From NCBI GenBank assembly GCA_963787135.1, contig CAWBBW010000025.1, positions 1 through 64,000 on the forward strand: 64,000 bases of DNA. Reading direction: 5' to 3'. Within the stretch, counting starts at the first letter, position 1. Every line of letters starts with the position of its first letter. This DNA comes from Roseiarcus sp963787135 (GTDB taxonomy: Bacteria; Pseudomonadota; Alphaproteobacteria; Rhizobiales; Beijerinckiaceae). The notes beneath the pieces were generated by a model that was given only the letters and a program-made list of their open reading frames with translations, had not been told where the DNA came from and did no database searches. Shown here in pieces: positions 1 to 9,036 of the stretch. Position numbers and translations under genes: made by a program.

Positions 1-2
1 AG

Positions 3-1511
3 CGGGGAGGACGGGCGAGGCGGCGCCGCGAGGCCAATCGAGTCCACGCCGTCATTGCCGGCGTCGAGCGCAAGATCCCGACTTACGAACTCTTCGGCGA
101 GGAAGGGCTCGCGCGCATCGAGGCGGCGGCCGACATGATCCTCGAGGAGGTCGGCATGGACTTCCGCGGCGACGAAGACGCGCTGAGGCTCTGGCGCGAA
201 TCGGACGCCGACGTTGATGGCGAGCGCGTCCGCTTCCCCGCCGACCTCTTGCGGTCGATCCTGGAAACCGCGCCGAGCGCCTTTATCCAGCACGCGCGCA
301 ACCCGGAACGTTCGCTCAAGATCGGCGGCGATACCGTGATCTTTGCTCCCGCCTACGGCTCGCCTTTCGTTCAGGATCTCGTGGGCGGACGGCGCTATGG
401 AACGCTCGCCGATTTCGAGACTTTCGTGAAGCTCGCTTACGCGATTCCCTGGCTGCATCATTCGGGCGGGACCGTCTGCGAGCCGGTCGACATCCCGGTC
501 AACAAGCGCCATCTCGACATGGTCGCGGCGCATCTGAGGTTCTCGGACAAGCCCTTCATGGGCTCGGTGACGGCTGAGGAACGCGCCGAGGATTCAATCG
601 CAATGGCGCGAATTGCCTTTGGTCGCGACTTCGTCGATGCGAATTGCGTGATCATGGGCAACATCAACGCCAATTCGCCTCTCGTTTTCGACGGGACAAT
701 GTCGAGGGCGCTTCGTGCCTATGCGAGGGCGAACCAGTGCGCGGTGGTCGTGCCGTTCATTTTGGGCGGCGCGATGGGTCCAGTGACAAGCGCCGGCGCG
801 ATCGCCCAGGCGCTCGCCGAGACCATGGCCGGCTGCGCGCTGACCCAGCTCGAACGGCCTGGCGCTCCGGTCATCTTCGGCAATTTCCTGTCCTCGACCG
901 CGCTGCGCTCCGGTTCGCCGACGTTCGGCACGCCCGAACCCGCGCTGGGCTCCCTCGTCATCGGCCAGCTCGCGCGCCGGCTCAAGCTTCCGCTGAGATG
1001 CTCGGGTGCGTTCACCTCGTCGAAGATCCCGGACGGGCAGGCGATGCAGGAAAGCACAATGTCGATGCTGGCGGCGATCCAGTGCGGCGCGAATTTCATC
1101 CTGCATTCAGCTGGCTGGCTCGAGGGGGGGCTCACAATGGGCTATGAGAAGTTCGTGATGGACGCCGATTTCTGCGCCGCGCTGCATGTCTGGATGCGCG
1201 GCCTGCCGCTCGACGACAACGCGTTTGCGCTCGACGCCTTCCGCGAAGTGGGCCCAGGCAAGCATTTCTTCGGCGCGGCCCATACGCTCGCCAATTACGA
1301 GACCGCGTTCTGGGAGAGCGCGGTCGCGGACAACAATTCCTTCGAGCAATGGCGCGACGAAGGGATGAAGGACGCTCCTCAACGCGCCTCCGAGCGCTGC
1401 AAGCGTCTCATCGCCGACTACGAGCAGCCGAAGCTCGACCCGGCCGTGGACGAGGAACTCGCCGATTTCGTCAGCCGCCGGAAGGCGGAGCGTCCGGACC
1501 AGTGGCACTAG
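3..1511 (+). CDS. MttB-family (trimethylamine methyltransferase-like) protein, 5' partial
   Basis: The reading frame is open from the left window edge, so the gene starts upstream; about 502 codons are visible, close to the usual 480-520 of the family. The protein reads as a TIM-barrel MttB-superfamily corrinoid methyltransferase, with the family-typical ILEEVGMDF stretch near its N-terminus. There is no in-frame TAG, so it is of the non-pyrrolysine type. Characterised members of that branch demethylate quaternary amines such as glycine betaine, proline betaine or carnitine. The substrate cannot be told from sequence. No corrinoid protein or activase is visible in the window. The next gene, an ATP-grasp protein, starts 3 nt after the stop and is probably co-transcribed. 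Confidence 0.85.
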   Translation, partial: RGGRARRRREANRVHAVIAGVERKIPTYELFGEEGLARIEAAADMILEEVGMDFRGDEDALRLWRESDADVDGERVRFPADLLRSILETAPSAFIQHARNPERSLKIGGDTVIFAPAYGSPFVQDLVGGRRYGTLADFETFVKLAYAIPWLHHSGGTVCEPVDIPVNKRHLDMVAAHLRFSDKPFMGSVTAEERAEDSIAMARIAFGRDFVDANCVIMGNINANSPLVFDGTMSRALRAYARANQCAVVVPFILGGAMGPVTSAGAIAQALAETMAGCALTQLERPGAPVIFGNFLSSTALRSGSPTFGTPEPALGSLVIGQLARRLKLPLRCSGAFTSSKIPDGQAMQESTMSMLAAIQCGANFILHSAGWLEGGLTMGYEKFVMDADFCAALHVWMRGLPLDDNAFALDAFREVGPGKHFFGAAHTLANYETAFWESAVADNNSFEQWRDEGMKDAPQRASERCKRLIADYEQPKLDPAVDEELADFVSRRKAERPDQWH

Positions 1512-1514
1512 CCG

Positions 1515-2645
1515 ATGGCGCTCACGAGGGCCGTGATCGCGTATGAAGGCGAAGAGGCGGCGAAGCGGCGGCTGGAGGCTTTCGGCTACGCGCCCGATAT
1601 TGCCGGGGAAATTGCGGTCTATCTCGCTCAGTCGACCGATCTTCCCGAATTTGCCGGCGAGATCGCGGACGCGCTTGGCCGGGAGGGGATCGAAGCCCAG
1701 TTCACGCCGCTCGACGACCTCTCGCTGCGATTGCGAGATCTCGCGCCTTGCCGCGATGAAACCATCATATGGGCGCTGACCGACGGCGTGCGCTTCTATC
1801 GCGGGTCGTCGGTCTCCGCGCTCGCGAGGCTCGAAGGCTTTGCGCGTTTCGGCAGTCCGTCGACGGCGGCGCATCTTGCCCAGGACAAGTTCGCCAGTCT
1901 CGCGCTCGCTTCCGCCGCCGGCCTCGCCGTCCCGCCGACGCGGCTGATGGAGGGAGAGAACGAAATCGCCGCGCTGGGGCGTTGGCCGGGCGGCACGGGG
2001 CCGCTGTTCGTCAAGCCCAACACGCTCGGCGCCAAGATTGGGATTTTCACCGACAGCCTTTGCCAGGGCTTCGCCGAAGCAAGCGAACGCGCGCGGCGCA
2101 TCCAGGACCGCTATCGCGACCGGGCGCTGATCCAGCCGTTCATCGAGGGCGACGACGTGCGCGTGAGCTTCATGGAGCTCGGAAGCGATTTCGCCGGCCA
2201 GCTCGGCATCGAGCGCATCGTCAAGAATCCGGCGAGCGAGACCGGCGGCGCCTATCTCACGATGAAGGACAACGAGACGCTGTCGGGCGCGAAAGATACG
2301 GCGGGCGCCCGCGGCAGCTTCGGCCTCGAGCATGAGGCCGCTTTCGTTCCGCGGATGGCCGATTTGCGCGAGGCGAAGGACGAGCGCTCGCAGCGCGCGC
2401 TCGCAGGAACCATCGATTCTTCCGCACGCCTTGCGCGCCTCGTGGGTCTGCGCGATTGCTTTTCGATCGATTTTCGCATCGACGCGAAAGGCCAGCCGAC
2501 CTTCTTCGAGTTCGAGGTATGTCCAGCCGTAACCATCTACGATTTCCAGAATTACCTCGCCCGCCGGGGCGTGACGCTCGGCGGGGCGCTGGCGAGAGCG
2601 ATGCGGCTCGCTTTCGAGAGGCGCGTCGCGATGAATGAGGCGTAG
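1515..2645 (+). CDS. ATP-grasp domain protein (D-Ala-D-Ala ligase-like fold)
   Basis: 376 aa, cytosolic, no signal peptide. The central part (roughly residues 115-350) reads as an ATP-grasp ligase. It has an LFVKPNTLGAKIGIF stretch in the ATP-binding lobe, ALIQPFIEGDDVRVSFMEL resembling the clamp strand, and FFEFEVCPAVTIYDF near the C-terminus where these ligases place the metal-binding Glu/Asn residues. Such enzymes make an acyl-phosphate and join it to an amine or thiol. The start follows the MttB-family stop by only 3 nt, which suggests translational coupling and a shared substrate pathway. The substrate is unknown; ligation of an amino acid or a methylated amine is possible but unproven. 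Confidence 0.7.
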   Translation: MALTRAVIAYEGEEAAKRRLEAFGYAPDIAGEIAVYLAQSTDLPEFAGEIADALGREGIEAQFTPLDDLSLRLRDLAPCRDETIIWALTDGVRFYRGSSVSALARLEGFARFGSPSTAAHLAQDKFASLALASAAGLAVPPTRLMEGENEIAALGRWPGGTGPLFVKPNTLGAKIGIFTDSLCQGFAEASERARRIQDRYRDRALIQPFIEGDDVRVSFMELGSDFAGQLGIERIVKNPASETGGAYLTMKDNETLSGAKDTAGARGSFGLEHEAAFVPRMADLREAKDERSQRALAGTIDSSARLARLVGLRDCFSIDFRIDAKGQPTFFEFEVCPAVTIYDFQNYLARRGVTLGGALARAMRLAFERRVAMNEA

Positions 2646-3003
2646 CGGGCAGTTAGGTCATTGGCGCGCGGGCAAAATTAGGCATCCGAAAGAGCGATGG
2701 CCCCATGACTTGCCGAGGCCTCGCCCGCCGGCCGCCGGCGAATTCACGATGAGCCGTTGCACGGTTTTTGCAATGGCGTTAGCGTCGAGCCACGAGTGTA
2801 CAAGCGTGTCCATCATGCGATCAGAATGCCGCGACGCGAGGCAAAAGCTGGAAACGGCGCCGGGATATTCGGCGCTGCAGCGGATCGAATTCGTCGGACA
2901 TCGCCACCATTCCGCAATTCGGACGGCGCAGACGCCGCCGACAATGAGAATCCGCTCTCGCGCGCGGCGCGCGGCGGTTTGAACAAATGACAGGGAGAAC
3001 GTC
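2646..3003. other. Intergenic region, 358 bp, no gene seen
   Basis: No ORF here has convincing coding character. A purine-rich ribosome-binding site (cagggaga) lies 8-15 nt before the ATG at 3004. A GC-GC spaced motif near 2756-2772 (TTGCACG then TTGCA) faintly resembles a sigma-54 promoter but lacks one of the invariant Gs. The spacer probably holds the promoter of the following ABC operon. Confidence 0.4.
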
Positions 3004-4654
3004 ATGATCAGAGACACGCTCAAGAACAAGTTTTGGCGCAAAGGCCTCAAAGGCTGGGCCGCCGACGCGAAAGAAGGCTCGATCGACCGCCGCGAGTTCC
3101 TGGCGCTCGCGACCATCTTCGGCGCCTCGACCGTTGCGGCCTACGGCATGCTCGGCCTTGCCGTCCCATCGCCGGCGCTCGCTGATACCCCGAAGAAGGG
3201 CGGTGCTCTCCGCGTCGGTATGTTCGTCAAGGACCAGAAGGACCCGCGCACCTACGACTGGCCGGAAATGGGCAATGTCGCGAGGCAGTTCCTCGACTCG
3301 CTCGTCACCTACACCCGTGAATTCACCTTCGAGCCGGCGCTGCTCGAGAAATGGGACGTCAACGCCGACGCGACCGAATACGTCCTGCACGTGCGCCCGG
3401 GCGTGACCTGGAACAACGGCGACGCCTTCACCGCCGACGACGTCGTATTCAATATGAACCGCTGGTGCGACTCGGGCGTTGCCGGCAATTCGATGGCCGC
3501 GCGCATGGCTGCGCTCATCGATCCTGCCACGAAGAAGGCGCGCGACGGCGCAATTACCAAGGTCGACGATCACACCGTCAAGCTTTCGCTGAAGAAGCCC
3601 GACATCACCATCATTCCCGGCATGTCGGACTATCCGGGCCTGATCGTCCACCACGATTACGAGAAGGACGGATCCGACCTCATCAAGCATCCGGTCGGCA
3701 CGGGCGCCTTCGAGCTCGTCTCGTTCGAGGTCGGCAAGAAGGCCAGCTTCAAGCGGCGCACCAACGGCAAGTGGTGGGGCGGCGAGGCCCTCCTTGATAG
3801 CGTCGAATTCATCGACTATGGCCCCGACATTTCGGCGACGGTCAGCGCCTTCGAATCGAAGGAGCTCGACTGCACCATGAAGACCGACGCGGGCTACGTC
3901 GCAATTATGGACAAGGCGGGACTTACGCGCTCCGACGTGCAGACCTCGGCGACCATCGTCGCGCGCACCAACGTGAAGCAGAAGCCCTACGACGATCAGC
4001 GCGTCCGCAACGCGCTGCAGATGGCGGTAGACAACGCGACCATCCTCAAGCTCGGCATCGATGGACTGGGCACGGTCGGCGAGAACTTCCACGTCGCCCC
4101 GATCCATCCCGAATATGCGGAGCTGCCGAAGAAGTCGCGCGACATCGAAGGCGCAAAGAAGCTGATGACCGACTCCGGCCAGATTGATCACGAGCACGAT
4201 CTCATCACCAGCGACGAGGAGTACTACAAGAACACCGGCGACGCCATCGCCGCGCAGTTGCGCGAAGCGGGCTTCAAGGTGAAGCGGACGGTTCTCCCGG
4301 GCTCGACCTTCTGGAATGACTGGACCAAATACCCCTACTCGATAACGGACTGGAACATGCGCCCGCTCGGCGTTCAGGTGCTCGCGCTCGCCTACCGCAC
4401 TGGCGAGGCCTGGAACGAGTTCGGCCTATTCCGATCCGCAATTCGACGCCAAGCTCGAAAAGGCGCTGGCGATCCCCGATCCCAAGGAACGCAAGGTCGT
4501 CATGAAGGATCTCGAGCAGATCCTCCAGGATTCGGGGATCATCATCCAGCCCTACTGGCTCACGCTCTACAACCATCGCACGCCGCAGGTGATGAACTAC
4601 GGCATGCACCCGCTCTACGAGACCCATCTCGAGAAGGTATGGCTCAACGCCTGA
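3004..4654 (+). pseudogene. ABC importer substrate-binding protein, family 5 (DppA/OppA-like), single-base frameshift
   Basis: The N-terminus carries a twin-arginine signal (DRREFLALATIFG), so the protein is exported folded to the periplasm. The body is a solute-binding protein of family 5 (peptides, opines, oligosaccharides). At about 4424-4427 (ggcctatt) one extra base shifts the frame. Dropping it restores a normal C-terminus (GYSDPQFDAKLEKALAIPDP ... HLEKVWLNA) with a stop at 4652-4654, giving about 550 aa. Uncorrected, translation runs to 4719 in nonsense sequence. Because the downstream codons are perfectly conserved, this is either a very recent mutation or a sequencing error. It heads an operon with two permeases and a fused ATPase. 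Confidence 0.8.
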
Positions 4655-4691
4655 TCCGGCTTCGAGCCGCAACGCGATCGGTCGTTTTGCT

Positions 4692-4732
4692 CCCTCCCGG
4701 AGCGCGGCCGGTCGCTTGAGCGCCCGGGAGGG
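4692..4732 (+). terminator. Strong intercistronic hairpin between binding-protein and permease genes
   Basis: The left arm 4692-4705 pairs with the right arm 4720-4732. This gives 13 base pairs, nearly all G-C, with a single bulged A and a 14-nt loop. No T-run follows, so it is more likely a 3'-end stabiliser or partial attenuator of the binding-protein mRNA than a full terminator. It ends 8 nt before the permease ATG at 4741. Confidence 0.6.
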
Positions 4733-4740
4733 GTGAAAGC

Positions 4741-5778
4741 ATGGCGTCGTTTCTGGCTCGCCGGTTCGGCGTGATGCTGCTGACGATGCTGTGTCTGACC
4801 CTCATCGTATTCTATCTCGTCAATCTCGATCCGAATCTGCGCAAGCTCGCGATCAGCCAGACGGAGATGCACGCGACCAACGAGCAGCTCGAAGGCTGGC
4901 TGACCAAAAACGGCTATCGTCGCCCGTTCTTCGTTCGTTACGCGAGCTGGCTCGGGGTATGGCCGAAGGAGCCCGCCCACGATCCGGCTACGGGCGCGGC
5001 GATCTCCCGTTTTTCCTGGTGCGACGAGCCGACGACCTCGAGGCTTTCCGGCGTGCTCCAGGGCGACCTCGGCTGCTCGACGAAGTTCAAGGTCAAGGTG
5101 GCCGACAAGCTCGGACCGGCGCTCGAGGCGACCGGGCTTCTCATGTTCTGGGTGATGGCGCTGATGATCCCGGTCGCGCTCGCGGTCGGCGTCATTTCCG
5201 GCATGCGCGAGGGATCGCGGACCGACCGCACGCTCTCGGTCATTTCGATCGCGACCACCTCGACTCCGGAATATGTGTCCGGAGTCGTGCTCAGCATCAT
5301 CTTCGCTACCTGGCTCGGTTGGCTCAACGGCTCGGCCGCCTCGGCGACCGAAGGGCATTTGAGCTTCTACAACTTCACCCTGCCGGTCGTCACTGTCGCG
5401 ATCTATGGCATGGGCTATGTCGCGCGCATGACGCGCGCCTCGATGATCGAGGTGATGAACGCGCAATATATCCGCACCGCGCGCCTCAAGGGCCTGAGCT
5501 TCGCGTCGATCGTGCTCAAACACGCCTTGCGCAATGCGCTGATCGCTCCCTTCACGGTGATCATGCTGCTCTTTCCGTGGCTCCTGACCGGGGTCGTCAT
5601 CGTCGAAGTGATGTTCCGCTATCAGGGCTTCGGGCAGGCGCTCGTTGACGCGGCCGGCAACAACGATATCGATCTCCTGCTCGCCTGTTCGCTCGTGTCA
5701 GTGATGCTGGTGCTCGTGACCCAGCTCATCTCGGACATTGGCTACGCCTGGCTCAATCCGCGCATTCGTGTGCATTAA
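4741..5778 (+). CDS. ABC importer permease, DppB/OppB type
   Basis: 345 aa inner-membrane protein. A first transmembrane helix (FLARRFGVMLLTMLCLTLIV) is followed by a periplasmic stretch and then five membrane helices. The binding-protein-dependent transport signature lies around residues 230-265 (YIRTARLKGLSFASIVLKHA), where the EAA loop docks on the ATPase. It forms the permease pair with the next gene. The start follows the hairpin after the binding-protein gene, with ggaggggtgaaag as ribosome-binding site. Substrate class (peptide, opine or oligosaccharide) is not resolved. Confidence 0.9.
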   Translation: MASFLARRFGVMLLTMLCLTLIVFYLVNLDPNLRKLAISQTEMHATNEQLEGWLTKNGYRRPFFVRYASWLGVWPKEPAHDPATGAAISRFSWCDEPTTSRLSGVLQGDLGCSTKFKVKVADKLGPALEATGLLMFWVMALMIPVALAVGVISGMREGSRTDRTLSVISIATTSTPEYVSGVVLSIIFATWLGWLNGSAASATEGHLSFYNFTLPVVTVAIYGMGYVARMTRASMIEVMNAQYIRTARLKGLSFASIVLKHALRNALIAPFTVIMLLFPWLLTGVVIVEVMFRYQGFGQALVDAAGNNDIDLLLACSLVSVMLVLVTQLISDIGYAWLNPRIRVH

Positions 5779-5787
5779 AGGGCTTCC

Positions 5788-6939
5788 GTGCAATTCCTGA
5801 GCCCAGGTCAGATTGTCTTCAAAAGCCTCATCCAGCTCTGGCCCGTCTGGGCGAGCCTCGCGATCGTGCTCGGCGCGAGCCTCGCCTTCCGGAAGAAACT
5901 CGGGCTGTACGGGCAGGTGGTGCAAAGCACGACAGGGTTCGTCGGCCTGTTTCTGGTAGGCTTCTGGCTGTTCGCGGCGATTTTCGGCAGGGCGATCGAG
6001 CTCTTCGACCCGCTCGGCCAGATCGCCGAGATGAAGGATGCACTGCCGGGTGCGATCGAACCGCATTCGGGGCTGCCCTATCTCTTCGGCGGCGACAAGC
6101 TCGCGCGCGACGTGTTCAGCCGCGTCATCGCGGGGGCGCGCATCGTTCTCATCATCGCGCCGCTCGCAACCCTGCTCGCACTTTCGCTCGGCATCGGGCT
6201 CGGCCTTCCGGCGGGCTATTTCGGCCGTTGCGTCGACTCGGTGCTGTCGTTCCTGGCAAATCTCGTGCTGGCCTTCCCGATCATCCTCCTCTTCTACCTC
6301 CTGGTGTCGCCGGGGATTCTGGAGACGCCGATTCCCTACACGCTGGCAGGCGTCTTCTTCGCCTTCCCGATCGTCCTCTTCGGCGTCTTCTTCGTCGCGG
6401 GCTACCGCACCCAGCCGATGAAGCTCGCGATCCGGCTCGCGGTGACGCTGCTCGCGGGCGCATGGCTCTTCGCCACCTTTGTCTTCGACGCCGATCCGTT
6501 CGGCGTCATGCGGGTCAGTCCCAGCACGCTCAATATCTTCATCGCCGTCGCGCTCGCCTCCGGCCCCGGCATATTCCGGATCGTGCGAAGCCTGACGCTC
6601 GACATCAAGACGCGCGAATACGTGCTCGCCGCCCAGACGCGCGGCGAAAGCCCGTGGTACATCATGCTGTGGGAAATCCTGCCGAACGCGCGTGGGCCTC
6701 TCATCGTCGATTCGTGCCTGCGCATCGGCTATACGACCATCCTGCTTGGGGCGCTCGGTTATTTCGGCCTCGGCATGCCGCCCGAGAGCCCCGACTGGGG
6801 AACGATGATCAAGGAATCGAGCCGGTTCATGCGCATCTTCGTTCACCCCGCCCTGCCGCCGGCGCTGGCGATGATGTCCTTCGTGCTGGGCCTGAACCTG
6901 CTCGCCGATGCGATCCGCGAACAGTCTTTGCGCGACTGA
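5788..6939 (+). CDS. ABC importer permease, DppC/OppC type
   Basis: 383 aa, starting at a GTG codon 9 nt after the preceding stop; no in-frame ATG gives the conserved N-terminus. It has several membrane helices, the periplasmic segment LPYLFGGDKLARDVFSRVIAGARI typical of DppC-type permeases, and an EAA loop near residues 270-300 (EYVLAAQTRGESPWYIMLWE). The region between helices 3 and 5 is longer than in E. coli DppC (about 300 aa). It pairs with the upstream permease. Confidence 0.88.
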   Translation: MQFLSPGQIVFKSLIQLWPVWASLAIVLGASLAFRKKLGLYGQVVQSTTGFVGLFLVGFWLFAAIFGRAIELFDPLGQIAEMKDALPGAIEPHSGLPYLFGGDKLARDVFSRVIAGARIVLIIAPLATLLALSLGIGLGLPAGYFGRCVDSVLSFLANLVLAFPIILLFYLLVSPGILETPIPYTLAGVFFAFPIVLFGVFFVAGYRTQPMKLAIRLAVTLLAGAWLFATFVFDADPFGVMRVSPSTLNIFIAVALASGPGIFRIVRSLTLDIKTREYVLAAQTRGESPWYIMLWEILPNARGPLIVDSCLRIGYTTILLGALGYFGLGMPPESPDWGTMIKESSRFMRIFVHPALPPALAMMSFVLGLNLLADAIREQSLRD

Positions 6940-6950
6940 GGACAATTGGA

Positions 6951-9008
6951 ATGGCCGAGCCCATCCTCGAAATCGACCGCCTGGGCATCTCGTTTTTCAT
7001 TCGCGCCGGCGAAATCCCGGCAGTCATGGACTTCTCCTGCAAGGTGATGCCCGGTCAGGCGATGGGCCTCGTCGGCGAGTCGGGCTGCGGCAAATCGACG
7101 GTGGCGCTCGCGGTGATGCGCGACCTGCCGGGCGTCGGGCGCATCACTAGCGGCTCGATCCGGTTCGAAGGCCGGGACATGGCTTCGCTGTCGGACCCCG
7201 AACTCAGGGCGATCCGCGGCTCAAAGATCGCCATGGTCTATCAGGAGCCGATGGCCTCGCTCAATCCGACCATGCTGATCGGCCAGCAGCTGATGGAAGT
7301 GCCGCTGATCCATGACAAGGTTTCGAAAGAGGAAGCTCACAAGCGCGCGCTCGACATCGTCAAGGCCGTGCGGCTGCCCGACCCTGACCGGATCATGCGC
7401 GCCTATCCACACCAGCTCTCAGGCGGCCAGCAGCAGCGCGTGGTCATCGCGATGGCGCTCCTTTCCAACCCGCGGCTCCTGATCCTCGACGAGCCGACGA
7501 CGGCGCTCGACGTCACGGTCGAAGCGGGCATCGTGGCTCTGGTCAAGGACTTGACTGCGCGCTCGGGCGCCTCATCGCTCTTCATTTCGCATAATCTCGG
7601 GCTCATTCTCGAAACCTGCGATTCCGTCACCGTGATGTATTCGGGCGAGGCGGTCGAGACGGGCCGGGTCGGCGACGTGTTCGGCGCCGTGCGCCACCCC
7701 TATACGCAGGGCCTCTTTCGCTCGATGCCGCTGCCGGGCACCAACAAGAACGATAATCCGCTCGTTCCCATTCCCGGCCAGCTGCCGCTGCCTTATGAGC
7801 GGCCGCAGGGGTGCAATTTCGGTCCGCGCTGCGGCTATTTCCTCGCGGGCGTCTGCGATCAGGCGGACGTGCCGATGCGCGAAGTCGCCGAAGGCGTGGG
7901 GCACATGAGCCGGTGCCTCAGGGTCGAGGCGATCGACTGGTCGGCCGTGGCCAAGAAAGCGAACCTCTTCAAGCCGGTCGAGATCGGCCCCGACGTCCTC
8001 GAAGTCGACCGGCTCCAGAAGCACTATCGGGTCGCAGCGAGCGCGATCTTCGGCGGCAGGGAAGCGCGCGCGGTCAAGGCGGTGGAGGATGTCTCCTTCA
8101 CCGCGAAGGAAGCCGAAGTTCTGGCGATTGTCGGCGAATCGGGCTGCGGCAAGTCGACGCTCGCCAAAGTGCTGCTCGGGCTCGAGACGGCGACCGAGGG
8201 TCTGGTTGTGTTCGATCACGAAGCGATCCAGGGCCGGCCGATCGAACGGCGGCCGACCAAGACGATTTCCTCGATCCAGATGATCTTTCAGAATCCGTTC
8301 GACACGCTGAACCCGAGCTATTCGGTCGGGTCGCAGATCGTTCGTACGCTGGAGCGGTTCCGCGTCGGGGCGAACGACGCCGAGCGGCGCGACACCATGC
8401 TCGGGCTTCTCGACCTGGTGAAGCTGCCGCGGGCATTCGCGCACCGTAGCCCACGGCAATTGTCGGGGGGACAGAAGCAGCGCATCGGCGTTGCGCGCGC
8501 CTTCGCCGGGCGCCCGCGCGTGATCATCGCCGATGAGCCGATGTCCGCGCTCGATGTCTCGGTTCAGGCCGCGATCAGCGAGCTTTTGATGAATTTGCAG
8601 CGCGAATCGAAGACGACCATGGTCTTCATCAGCCACGACCTCTCAGTGGTGCGCTATCTCGCCGACCGGACCGTCGTCATGTATCTCGGCCATATCGTCG
8701 AGATGGGGACGACGGCGCAGATTTTCTCGCCGCCGTTCCATCCCTATACCGAGGCGCTGCTCTCGGCGATTCCGATCGCCGACGCGACGGTGAAGAAGCG
8801 CCACGTGGTTCTCGAAGGCGAGATTCCATCCGCGCTCTCGCCGCCCAAGGGCTGCCCCTTCCAGACCCGCTGCGGCCATAAATCTCAGGTTGCAGGAAAT
8901 TTATGCGAGCGCGAGGTTCCTCCGGCCCGAGAGGTGGCGGAGGGCCACACGATCAAATGCCATCTGCCCGAGGAGGCGCTGCGGCGGATGGAGCCGGTGT
9001 TTTCATAA
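6951..9008 (+). CDS. ABC importer ATPase, DppD-DppF fusion
   Basis: 685 aa with two complete nucleotide-binding domains in one chain. Domain 1 has Walker A GESGCGKST near residue 41, signature LSGGQQQRVV and Walker B LLILDEPTTALDV. Domain 2 has Walker A GESGCGKST near residue 394, signature LSGGQKQRIG and Walker B VIIADEPMSALDVS. Each domain ends in the oligopeptide-ABC C-terminal motif with Cys-rich GCNFGPRCGYF or GCPFQTRCGH, which in this family can carry an Fe-S cluster. The start (atggccgagccc) is 11 nt after the permease stop. A fused ATPase is common for GsiA/YejF-like systems. Confidence 0.93.
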   Translation: MAEPILEIDRLGISFFIRAGEIPAVMDFSCKVMPGQAMGLVGESGCGKSTVALAVMRDLPGVGRITSGSIRFEGRDMASLSDPELRAIRGSKIAMVYQEPMASLNPTMLIGQQLMEVPLIHDKVSKEEAHKRALDIVKAVRLPDPDRIMRAYPHQLSGGQQQRVVIAMALLSNPRLLILDEPTTALDVTVEAGIVALVKDLTARSGASSLFISHNLGLILETCDSVTVMYSGEAVETGRVGDVFGAVRHPYTQGLFRSMPLPGTNKNDNPLVPIPGQLPLPYERPQGCNFGPRCGYFLAGVCDQADVPMREVAEGVGHMSRCLRVEAIDWSAVAKKANLFKPVEIGPDVLEVDRLQKHYRVAASAIFGGREARAVKAVEDVSFTAKEAEVLAIVGESGCGKSTLAKVLLGLETATEGLVVFDHEAIQGRPIERRPTKTISSIQMIFQNPFDTLNPSYSVGSQIVRTLERFRVGANDAERRDTMLGLLDLVKLPRAFAHRSPRQLSGGQKQRIGVARAFAGRPRVIIADEPMSALDVSVQAAISELLMNLQRESKTTMVFISHDLSVVRYLADRTVVMYLGHIVEMGTTAQIFSPPFHPYTEALLSAIPIADATVKKRHVVLEGEIPSALSPPKGCPFQTRCGHKSQVAGNLCEREVPPAREVAEGHTIKCHLPEEALRRMEPVFS

Positions 9009-9036
9009 CAGGGCGGCGTACAGGGAGGACCAACCG

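Noticed and set aside
3..1511. Pyrrolysine-type MttB
   Set aside because: There is no in-frame TAG in the visible gene and no pyl genes are present in the window.
2756..2772. A sigma-54-like promoter (TTGCACG-N4-TTGCA) before the first ABC operon
   Set aside because: One of the two invariant Gs at the -24 element is missing, it is about 230 bp from the start codon, and no enhancer-binding activator gene is near.
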